From Cepaea nemoralis (taxonomy: Eukaryota; Mollusca; Gastropoda; Stylommatophora; Helicidae): a stretch of 64,000 bases of DNA. Shown here piece after piece: positions 55,756 through 64,000 of this stretch. Position 1 is the stretch's first letter. Each line of letters starts with the position of its first letter. Where the stretch lies: the NCBI GenBank assembly GCA_014155875.1, contig JACEFZ010018335.1, forward strand, positions 1 through 64,000, given 5' to 3'. Under the pieces are notes generated by a model. It saw only the letters and a list, made by a program, of their open reading frames with translations, searched no databases and was not told the DNA's origin. The translations under genes were made by a program, and so were the position numbers.

Positions 55756-56194
55756 TAGGGTTGCCAGACGTCCGGCAAAAAGAGGTCATGTCCTCCTTTT
55801 TTAGCCTTAATGTTCTCCGTCCAGCAGGCAAAGCTAAACACCTTTAAAATATCCGGCTTTTCTTATATTTTATGTTTTTTTTTTGTTAAATAATATTTTA
55901 TGTGTAATTAATAAAGATTATAAGGTAATAATTGTACAATCGGTTGTTTAAATAATGTTTTTTTAGCATTGTGAAAAAGGCCTCCATTGAATTTGTATTC
56001 ATTTTTTAACATGATTGTTTCTTGGTAGTTTCACTAAGAGTAAGATACACTTATTGGCAGCAATTATAATAAAACTGTACTGACTGTGGGTTTAATCTGG
56101 AACGATTCAAATGAAACATTCAATATGTCCTCATTTGTCCTCTTGTTTGTCTTATTATGTCCTCCTTTTGGTGCACACGTCTCTGGCAACCTTA
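55756..56194. mobile_element. hAT-type MITE, family 4
   Basis: TAGGGTTGCCAGACGTC and its inverted partner CGTCTCTGGCAACCTTA bound 439 bp. Flanks GCTATGGG (55748-55755) and GTTATGGG (56195-56202) form an 8-bp duplication with one mismatch. AT-rich core. The phrase TGTCCTC recurs several times near the right end. Confidence 0.85.
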
Positions 56195-56404
56195 GTTATG
56201 GGGAAGTATAACTCCATTTGGTAAACTATTGTCTGTCAAGACAGCAAGGTGCTAGTCAATTATAAACACGACAGGGATATAAAGTGAAACATAATTTACC
56301 GCTTATAAACATAAGTCACAAAAATCTATAATATCGATAACAATGTAAACAAAGTAACAGCAACAACAACAAATAGTAAAGTGTGAGGCAATTAAAAAAA
56401 AAAA

Positions 56405-56474
56405 ACTTGCCAAGACATCTACAATGGCAGTAAAATGTTGGTGTTGACTGCAACGTCCTGTAAAGGATATGCAA
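56405..56474 (+). mobile_element. SINE-B 3' end
   Basis: CTTGCCAAGACATCTAC, AATGTTGGTGTTGACTGC, GTCCTGTAAAGGATATGCAA. Only the last 70 bp. Positions 56475-57603 are unassigned apart from a possible LINE trace at 56520-56640 (minus: DNGDVM, GIVSDKNTDLI). Confidence 0.8.
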
Positions 56475-57603
56475 TTTATTTTTATTTTTTACAACTTTGT
56501 TTCCCTTCATAGACATTACATCACCATTATCATGTGCATGCCGATAAGCGTGGGCGATCATGGTTATCCATATTTCACTATTACTTGAGCGAGGGATCAA
56601 ATCTGTGTTCTTATCACTAACTATGCCATTTAACCAGACCATATAGGCATTTATTATGTCAAGTCTTAGCCAGATATGACTGAGCTACCATATGACAATA
56701 CAATATCTACCTGCTTTCTGTTAGCGCCGAATGTAAGGCGGCGCTCACCAAACCCGTCACCTAACATTGTGTCAACTGCTTCGGGCGGATGAGCACAGTT
56801 GGGAGGGCATAGTGCGAGGAAATGTTACCTAAAGACTAAATGTCATGGCAGGGCAGACCAGGCCCTAAGCCTTGATCGGCAATTGGCCTAAGATGGAAGC
56901 TCCAAGAGGCGGACAGTTACAGCATTGCTTTGCTGATCCGGTAGCTTCTTTAGCTTGTATTGTTCCAGTTATATTAGTGTTACCTTTCCTATGAGTAAAC
57001 TATGCACGCCGAGCGAGAGATAATGTTGCACGTCAACACAATGGTCTCTAAATTAAGCCCAAATGTGCCAAGGAGAGGTATAACTCCATCACATACTACC
57101 GTCTATTAAGACGGCAAGTTTCCACGGGCACTGGCTTAGCTGAGATAGAAATTCGATGTTTATGTTTAGTGTTGTTGGTGTGTGATTACTGAAGTTGTTA
57201 CATAAGCTTACTGTCTCCGCTGTTGATGCATACCCCTTTGGAAAAAACACGGTCCCCTGGGAGGGGGCAAACAAGTTCAAGATCAAGAAACTAAAATAGT
57301 TAGAAATGGACAGACTGGGTCGGTTGAAGTTGGGTTCAAAAGTGTAGAATAAAAGACCTTCCTTGACGAAAGAAAGAATAATAGAGTTACAAGAGGTCTT
57401 TTCGACTAAAGTCTGTGTGAAGGAACAGGACAGAAAAAAATGATACTGAGCTTTGAACTGAAATATCACAATTTGGAAACAAACAGATCCACATGTTTAA
57501 TGTATACCACAAACATAGCCCTAATTTCTCGAAACGATTTCTCATCATTTTTAGTATTTTCGTTTTCCGTACTTAGGACTTGTTTGAAGTATTCGTTGTA
57601 ACA

Positions 57604-57711
<108 letters not shown>

Positions 57712-58125
57712 CTTCTGCCGTCAAGCGTCGTGGGGAGGAATAATTTGCGTTCCAGCGACCGGTGGGCGGCACTGGATAGTGTCATTCCGTGTGGTTGTAC
57801 AATGTCTTTGATGTCGTCAATCCATTTCGTAGACGTCCTCGTGGTCTCGTCGCAGATGATCTTTGATGGAAGGCCAGCGATGGTAGTTGCTGGTGTTGCA
57901 TTCTAGCGACATGGCCAAACCACTTGATCTTCTGTCTTTCAATAAATGTGGCACAAGGTGTTGATCCCACAGTCTGTCTGATAATTGCATTTCTTACTCG
58001 GTCTCGGATTGTTAAGTTGGCAGCTCTCCTCAGGCATCTCATTTCGGAGGTGTTGATTTTGCGAAGGTGTGATTTGGATAAAGTCCAGGTCTGAGATTGG
58101 TAGCAAAGGGCTGTAACATATGAAT
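57712..58125 (-). pseudogene. LINE RT C-terminus leading into (GAT)n
   Basis: Minus frame: ALCYQSQTWTLSKSH, INTSEMRCLRRAANL, DRVRNAIIRQTVG, FIERQKIKWFGHVARM and RPRGRLRNG, the Y-SxTW, M-CLRR and WxGHxxRM motifs of a non-LTR RT. After a frame change, PPTGRWNANYSSPRRLTAEVE leads into the GAT array. Family differs from 16842 by the short CLRRAAN region. Confidence 0.8.
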
Positions 58126-58718
58126 TAGTTAATTGTGATTATGATGTTTCAGTTTTATAGCTAAGTAATATGTTCATTATTCAGTGTTTTGCTTGTATTT
58201 GTGTGTGCTGTTTTCCTTTCAATGCGTTTTACCAAATGAAATATTGTATTAATCCATTGTTCTTTCTATTCGAGCCAAAACTATTAGTATGCTATCTTGA
58301 GAAATGTATATGTTGCAGAAGAATACACGATCGATTCAGAAGGTTGCAATAACTAATCCTGCATATTCAACAAGCACATAGACACATAATGCGTAACTCA
58401 AGGATGTGACATGTGCAACAATGACTCATGAATGCTGTGTCTTACAGTATCATATCCGATCTTCAGCAGTAATCTCGCCTATCCATTTAAAAGTCATTAA
58501 TGTATATCACACGTTAGCATATGTCGACACCTTTAACATGATACAGGTAACCCCGTGTCACACACATACCACTGTTCTGCCGTCTGATAGAATTTCACAT
58601 ATACTAAATCACAACCAGCAGTTTCTGAAATTATCTTGAAAGGGAGCCAATGGTAGGTTTGGGGGGGGGGGGAAATCTTATAATCACTATATTGTACTAC
58701 TCATTGACCTGGTAGATC

Positions 58719-58915
58719 TTCTTCTTCTTCTTCTTCTTCTTCTTCTTCTTCTTCTTCTTCTTCTTCTTCTTCTTCTTCTTCTTCTTCTTCTTCTTCTTCT
58801 TCTTCTGCTGCTGCTGCTGCTCCTCCTCCTCCTTCTCCTCCTCCACCTCCTCCTCCTCCTTCTCATCCTCCACCTCCTCCTCCACCTCCTCCTCCTCCTC
58901 CTTCTACTTCTTCAT
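58719..58915. repeat. (TTC)n-(TGC)n-(TCC)n array
   Basis: TTC array to 58806, five TGC units, then TCC/ACC-rich sequence. A G-run of 12 lies at 58660-58671. Positions 58126-58659 and 58916-59322 are unassigned. Confidence 0.95.
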
Positions 58916-59322
58916 CTACTCTCTATCCCCCACTGGGGCATAGGCCCGACTTGGTAGATGCGAAAGTCCAATACTTCACACTCCTACGGAGGTATCGCTA
59001 AACAATGACATTTATCTATTCGGTAGGTTCGTGCCTGTATATCGCAGGGTGATCTGGTTCATCCTTGGCTTTCTGTTCAAGACATCACCTGCCCGTATAT
59101 TACACGGCTGGCCCGACACCAAAGTCGAGAGTAAACTGGAGGAAACTAATGCACACTCAGTTGTCGATGGACCCCTGACCAATGTGTTGGCAATCCGATG
59201 TCCATCTATTTAGCTTCCGCTGTTCAATCAAGATAAATACTAACACAAGTATTGTTCATGAATATTAACTTATGCACAAAAACACCAGAAGAACAAAGTA
59301 AGCTTACAGAATAAATATGTGG

Positions 59323-59607
59323 GTTCAGCATGGCCGAATGGATAAGAGCGTTTGTGATTAAAAATCCGGTGTGCTGATGTCCAAGTAGCATGTTCAACCC
59401 CTACATTGGTCAGTTGGATTAAAATGTTGACTGCTCGTCCTCGACTTTATGAACGTAAAATTCAAGAACCTATCTTGTCGGAGTGGGTTCACCTGATGGC
59501 GAGGGACATTGGTAATAGCGAAAGCTTATCCACACACAAAACATCAGTCCAATGCATTAGAAGTAGTAGCAGGTGTATAGACTATGTTTGAGTTCAAAGC
59601 GATCCAA
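59323..59607 (+). mobile_element. SINE-A, full length, plus strand
   Basis: GTTCAGCATGGCCGAATGG head, ATGTTCAACCCC box-B region, GGTCAGTTGGATTAAAATG, TGGCGAGGGACATTGGTAAT, TGAGTTCAAAGCGATCC. It carries the whole family order in forward orientation, and is the easiest reference copy in the window. Confidence 0.88.
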
Positions 59608-59629
59608 CACAACACTATGGCTGCCAATG

Positions 59630-59860
59630 GTGGGCATTGCGTAATGATATGATGACAAGACTGGACCCGGAGACAGTGGAGATATGTTGTTAAGAAGAAT
59701 GTTGAGAATGTAATGGACACAGAATAAAATACGCTGAGATGCCGAGAGCTGAAGGTGTACATGGGGCACTCACCAAAACCATACGCACACGTCAAATGAA
59801 ATTTATGGGACACATCAATTGAAGAAGTGGAATAGAGAAATGAGACTTTTTCCGGAAACT
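59630..59860 (+). pseudogene. RTE-like RT thumb fragment, plus strand
   Basis: TIRTRQMKFMGHINRRSGIEK is the xxRRQxxFxGHxxRRxGLE motif of RTE-like RT. Upstream in another frame MLLRRMLRM and WTQNK match the MWFLRRMLRIPWTD stretch. Partial and frameshifted. Positions 59861-60179 are unassigned. Confidence 0.68.
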
Positions 59861-60179
59861 TTTCAAATAGCAGGTCTTTTGCAGAACGTCGCTTTCGTCA
59901 TTTCAAGCCGGGAAGACTCTCGATCCATGGACAATTCCCTGCCCTGGTATCTTTTAATGTTACGAAGTCTTCAGTGTCCTGTGTCCACTGTTGTGTTGGT
60001 TTACCTCTGCCTCTTTGTCCAGGAAGCAGGCCTTACATTATGTTCTTTCTAAGCAACGGCGATGTTTCTTTTGATTATTTTAGCTTCCCAAAAATAACGA
60101 TGTTTACGAGTCAGTTTTCTTCCACGTTCACTTCTTACAGAATCTCAGAATTTTGTGTTTCACCTTGGTCCCCATATTT

Positions 60180-60390
60180 TGGAAGTGGCGATGGTGTAGT
60201 GGCTAGACCCTCGCCTGCAGGCCCGTAGTCGTAGGTTTGAATCCTGGGCCACCAGTCAACATAAACGGGTACTAGGAAATGTCTTGAGAAGTAAAGGCGG
60301 CCGACCTGGTACTTGTCACATCACCATAGAGTGTACATACAAATATGGATCCAGCACCAAAAATAGAATGAGCATAAGGCGTGTAGAAAT
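60180..60390 (+). mobile_element. SINE-C, near complete
   Basis: Head GGCGATGGTGTAGTGGCTAG, box B GGTTTGAATCCTGG, body GGGTACTAGGAAATGTC and AGTAAAGGCGGCCGACC, 3' end AATATGGATCCAGCACC. Positions 60391-60894 are unassigned. Confidence 0.75.
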
Positions 60391-60894
60391 GTCCTTTAGT
60401 TTCTCAACGTACTTTAACCATTTTTCTGAAACACATTAAGTTTAAAATCCTCTATTTTGCTTTGTAGTTGAGAAAGAATGGATTAATAAAAAAAATTATA
60501 TAAGGCAGAAAAAGGTAAAGCAATAGCTAGGATTAACGACTAGGATTAACACAAGTTAAGAGGACAATGGGAAGTTATACGAATAATGACTTGCGGGGAA
60601 TAGAATGGGTTGGATATTTAACCCAAAGAAGAATACAGACATTTAGGTGCTATCTGTGCACCGTTAACCTGGCGGGAAGGGCATTCACACAACAAGGAAA
60701 ACACGGTGTGACTGATGTCGGGTGTGACATCCAGCGTTATTCAGATGTCAGAACCTGATACCTGGAGCTTTAGATAAACACTGGGCTGGCTGGCAAGAAT
60801 CTAGGATACAGTAAAAACTCAACAGGTTGATGATATCAAGCTTGGTGCAGCCTGTTGCTGCAAAGGCTGCGATGCCGATGATGAGAATGATACT

Positions 60895-61250
60895 AAAGCA
60901 AATAATGGGCAACGATACACGGCGAACTTTAAGTTAAATGCGGGTCAAGTGGGTGATACTCAGGATAATGATGCCATTCGATCAAGGTGTTAAATGCGAA
61001 TCAAGAGCGTGATATCATAGGCAATGATACTCTTAAACACAGTCCTGAATGCGAGGCAATTGGGTGATAGTATAGGCAATGATACACTTAAACATTGTGC
61101 TAAATGTGAGTCAAGTGGGTGATATTCTGACAATGATACTCTGCGGGCATGGTGCTAAATGCGAGACAAGTGAGGGATATTCTGACAATGATACCCTTTA
61201 ACATGGTGCCAAATGCGAGGAAAATGGGTGATATTATGGACATTGATAAA
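60895..61250. repeat. 55-bp minisatellite, about six copies
   Basis: Units of type GTGATATTCTGACAATGATA then CTCTTAAACATGGTGC and TAAATGCGAGTCAAGTGG. Steps of 55 bp between about 61013, 61068 and 61123. Diverged but regular. 61251-61310 continues with two looser GTGAGGTGATAC units. Confidence 0.88.
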
Positions 61251-61424
61251 CTTATACGTGAGGTGATACACCAATTAGATGTGAGGTGATACCGTTTCAT
61301 TTACTTGTGTATCACTAAACCTTGTTATTACGTGGCGAGGACAACATTATCAGATACGAGCAATAGTAGATAGTCACCAAAGGCAATACAAAAGTGGGTA
61401 TAAAGTCGAAAGGGTTGACTTAAT

Positions 61425-61655
61425 TGCAACGGGGTTTTTTCTCACATGGCTCGGTCTCATTTCGCAGAGCAGACTGCAGAAAGCGTCGCACAGAGCACGA
61501 ACTCCGTAGCTCCAGCGACGACAAGCAGGGGTTTCCGAGAAAATTGCACGCCTGAACTGAATGACCGAGTCTGGCAACCAACCCATGACCTTTGGAGCGC
61601 GAGGCAGGTGACTTAACCACATCGCCACGGAGACACCCCCATTGAGATAGAACCC
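61425..61655 (-). mobile_element. SINE-F, full 5' part, minus strand
   Basis: Minus: GGGGTGTCTCCGTGGCGATG then GTGGTTAAGTCACCTGCC, a tRNA-like head, then TCTCGGAAACCCCTGC, TGTCGTCGCTGGAGCTAC and GACCGAGCCATGTGAG, collinear with 42010-42180. Positions 61656-62035 are unassigned. Confidence 0.7.
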
Positions 61656-62035
61656 GGTGCGATGAAATGGATGGTTTGCCTTTGCCCCTTTAGTAGATAC
61701 AATTTCACATTTACATCTGAATAGTTATTATCATGAGAGACCTATTTTCATTGCCACGATATGGAACCCAGATGACCAGACTGGGATGACCCCAGAATCG
61801 TATACTGTCAGCGGAAAATATAAATCTTCACCTGGTGACTAAATCCGGAGGTCAATGTCACCGTTACCTGCAGTTTATAATATTTTGATTGCTTCTGTAT
61901 ATTCTTCTTTATGGATTGCTTTGGGATAATCTATAATACGTATACAAGTTTATAATTTACTTATACGGTGGCTTTGTGTGACATTTTAATTACAGGGTGA
62001 CATTATGATATTGTAGTATGGTAATTTGGCACGCA

Positions 62036-62290
62036 TCTAGCCTGAGCTGCGTGGTCAAGTGGTTACACACCCGCCTCACACGCCGGTGATCCTGAGTTCG
62101 ATCCCCGTTCCAGTCAGGGATATGCACTACTGACGAGTAACTCGAGTCCAGTGTTTTCAATTCGATGTAGACAAGGCCCAGGTTCGAGTACTGAGCGAAA
62201 CTCGAGTCCAGTGTTTTCAATCTGATGTAGACAAGGCCCAGGGTTCGTACCGGAATACGATCAGCATTGCCAGAAGTACGTTGTGCTCAA
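62036..62290 (+). mobile_element. SINE-I with internal 60-bp duplication
   Basis: GAGCTGCGTGGTCAAGTGG (box A) and CCTGAGTTCGATCCCCG (box B) form a tRNA-like head. A 60-bp segment starting CTCGAGTCCAGTGTTTTCAA is present at 62141 and 62201. The end is CTTCAAATCTCAAATCCCG then A/T-rich. No other copy is in the window. Positions 62291-62749 are unassigned. Confidence 0.5.
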
Positions 62291-62749
62291 TCTTCAAATC
62301 TCAAATCCCGAAAAACCAAATAAATCAATATATTTTAATTGACATGCTCTATTATTGCATATTGAATTGTTTGTGCTAATTCCTTGATCGAATCAACTAT
62401 GTCCAGCTCCCTATTTCAATTCTTATTAGATTTCCTATTCAATTTAGGCCGATAAATTCTTTTTTGCAGACGTAGTTTTTCTGATGGATGAATGGTAACA
62501 TAACTACAGTATAATGGTAATCCTAGTTGTTGATCCTAGCTGTTCGTTTCCCTTTTTCTATTTAATATATAATAGTTTACTATCCTATTCTTTCTCAACT
62601 AAAGAACACAATAGAGGATTTTGAACTTATGCTGCAGAACAAGTTTTAAAATACGTTGTAAAACTAACAAGTGTTTATACTAACATACACACATAAACAC
62701 ACAAGTACATACTTACTTACGTACGTCTGTACATACGGACACACATGTA

Positions 62750-62830
62750 CGCTAGTCCATGGTCGTGGTCCGCTAAGTGAGGAAAGGAAAGGCTTCCTAT
62801 TGCTCTGTGTTTATATTTTGTGAAAGAAGA
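62750..62830 (+). mobile_element. SINE-E fragment
   Basis: GTGGTCCGCTAAGTGAGG and CCTATTGCTCTGTGTTTAT resemble the central SINE-E block. Short and diverged. Positions 62831-63287 hold a short (GAGAT)n run at about 63078-63100 and otherwise nothing. Confidence 0.4.
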
Positions 62831-63287
62831 AGAAATGATCCGAATAATGAAAAAAATAAATGTTGTTGGTAAACAGCAAAACAAATTACAGACAACGCTC
62901 AGCAGTCATAACAATTGACAAGCAAATGGAAATGTTTCAAAACAGAAAACAAGATTATGTGTTTAAATTCACTAAGGGAATAATACATTGGTTTCCCGAT
63001 ATATAATGCCCATAAACGGGAGCTTTCCCGCTGTTTTAGCTTCACCCCGACACCGCAAAGTACAATAGGAACAAGGTAAGATGAGATGAGATGAGATGAT
63101 GATGAATGTTATAAAACAAGGTGTCCAATCTTGGTAACCTCCATGGGGAAATAATAATGAGATATAAAGAAGATGAGTTAGCCATGTCATGTGGTGGACA
63201 TAATGTAAACAACATGAGTGGCAGTTGTGATCGCGAAAGATGGCACTCGGGTGCAGCAAATAGTCAATTGCAATAATAGGTAAATAC

Positions 63288-63480
63288 TGGAGCTTTGGTA
63301 GCTTAGTGGCTAGACGCTCACCTGGTCATGTATTCGACTCCGCACAGAGGGACAATTTTAAAATTGGCATGGGTAGACGCATCATAAAATGGGTCACTGT
63401 CACTGTCATTATTGCCTATAGTACCTTGTGGTGTAGGGCAAGAGGAGGGGGGGGGGGTCTTAAGCCTGCAGAATTAAAGC
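63288..63480. mobile_element. SINE-C head (+) joined to SINE-D end (-)
   Basis: 63288-63370 has GGAGCTTTGGTAGCTTAGTGGC and TGTATTCGACTCCGC, a SINE-C-like head. 63390-63480 is the minus-strand SINE-D 3' end (ACTGTCACTGTCATTATTGCC, GGTGTAGGGCAAGAGG, G-run). The two abut. Confidence 0.5.
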
Positions 63481-63506
63481 CACTTAGTGGTGCTCTATGG
63501 CAAATG

Positions 63507-63723
63507 GGTTTCGGGAGCAGTTCGTAATCCCGCATACCGCGTTTGAAACACAGCTGTCGGCGATTTGGCAGTAGACTGCCTTGCGTTGGTTTTTTTTGCG
63601 AAATGGTAATGATGTCGATCGTTCAGAAAACAATGGCAAACTACTGAATGTAAACTTGACAAGAGATCACAAAAGCAAAATATGTTGGTGTTGACTGCGT
63701 CGTCCTGTAAAGGATATGCAACT
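63507..63723 (+). mobile_element. SINE-B copy
   Basis: CATACCGCGTTTGAAACACAG, GCGATTTGGCAG, CAAACTACTGAATGTAAAC and CGTCCTGTAAAGGATATGCAA. Same subfamily as 38636-38849. Confidence 0.88.
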
Positions 63724-63739
63724 AACTTTTTAACTGACT

Positions 63740-63885
63740 GGTGCAGAGGCCGCGAACTGTGCAGTTTGGGGTTTTCATTTTACCCCCCCCCCCCCCACAC
63801 ACACACACACACCCCACCCCCAACAAGAAAAATCTATCTGGGTCAAAAGTAAAACCCTAACCTGCACAGTTCGCGACGACTGCAC
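63740..63885. repeat. Inverted repeat of SINE-D body around C-run
   Basis: GCAGAGGCCGCGAACTGTGC at the left and GCACAGTTCGCGACGACTGC at the right are inverted copies of the SINE-D block, separated by a C-run and (CA)n at about 63781-63825. The right copy continues as SINE-D to about 63930. Nothing is recognised after that. Confidence 0.6.
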
Positions 63886-64000
63886 TATCACAAGGGGAAA
63901 AATACTAGGAAGTGAAGGCAGCTGTGTGGATTTAAACTGTGTCGACATTATATACAACAATAATAAAGAGACAAACAGCTTTCTTTGGTCATGCGATGAG

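Noticed and set aside
62036..62115. Possible true tRNA gene (good box A and box B)
   Set aside because: No convincing acceptor stem or anticodon arm can be formed, and the sequence continues into a SINE-like body.

Overview
The window is 64 kb of repeat-dominated, non-coding nuclear DNA from an animal. Everything assignable is eukaryotic: tRNA-derived SINEs, non-LTR retrotransposon (LINE) fragments, mariner and hAT DNA transposons, a solo-LTR-like insertion, minisatellites, one satellite block and many long microsatellites. There are no operons, ribosome binding sites, phage or CRISPR features. The repeat style (many tRNA-derived SINE families, RTE-like LINE ends, TCTA/TCTG/GAT microsatellites) would fit a lophotrochozoan such as a mollusc, but that is inference and no taxon-specific gene is present. 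I found no host protein-coding gene I could defend. The longer open frames are transposon pieces or translated microsatellites.

Layout. 0-6.5 kb: a 31-bp degenerate tandem repeat, a SINE, a near-perfect hairpin, a complete but dead mariner element inserted in a SINE, then long pyrimidine tracts. 6.5-16.5 kb: SINEs, a hAT MITE, a 52-bp tandem repeat, an RNase H LINE inserted inside another LINE, and large TTC/TCTA/TCTG microsatellites. 16.5-23 kb: two reverse-transcriptase (RT) fragments on the minus strand, a 52-bp minisatellite grown out of RT coding sequence, and a 48-bp minisatellite. 23.7-26.1 kb: a 76-bp satellite with a 375-bp higher-order period. 26-32 kb: two small 5'-truncated retro-insertions with clear target duplications, a 35-bp and a 28-bp minisatellite. 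32-43 kb: LINE and SINE fragments, a second mariner lineage and a hAT MITE. 43.5-45 kb: one LINE 3' end split by two hAT MITEs with perfect 8-bp target duplications. 45-51 kb: SINE clusters and another RT fragment. 51.3-54.2 kb: an RT-RNase H LINE split by a 1.84-kb LTR-like insertion. 54-64 kb: SINEs, a hAT MITE, two RT fragments and a 55-bp minisatellite.

How the parts relate. Labels SINE-A to SINE-I are mine and rest on copies seen inside this window. SINE-A has a tRNA-Leu-like head and an (AAAC)n or A-rich tail. SINE-B ends in GTCCTGTAAAGGATATGCAA. SINE-C has a GTACCAGG...AGTAAAGGCGGCCG body. SINE-D, -E, -F, -G and -I are less well delimited. Several LINE 3' ends run straight into (GAT)n or (TTGA)n arrays, so much of the microsatellite content looks seeded by retrotransposon tails. 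No novel biological system was identified. The most informative items are the nested insertions, where boundaries and order of events can be read directly, and the minisatellite derived from RT coding sequence.
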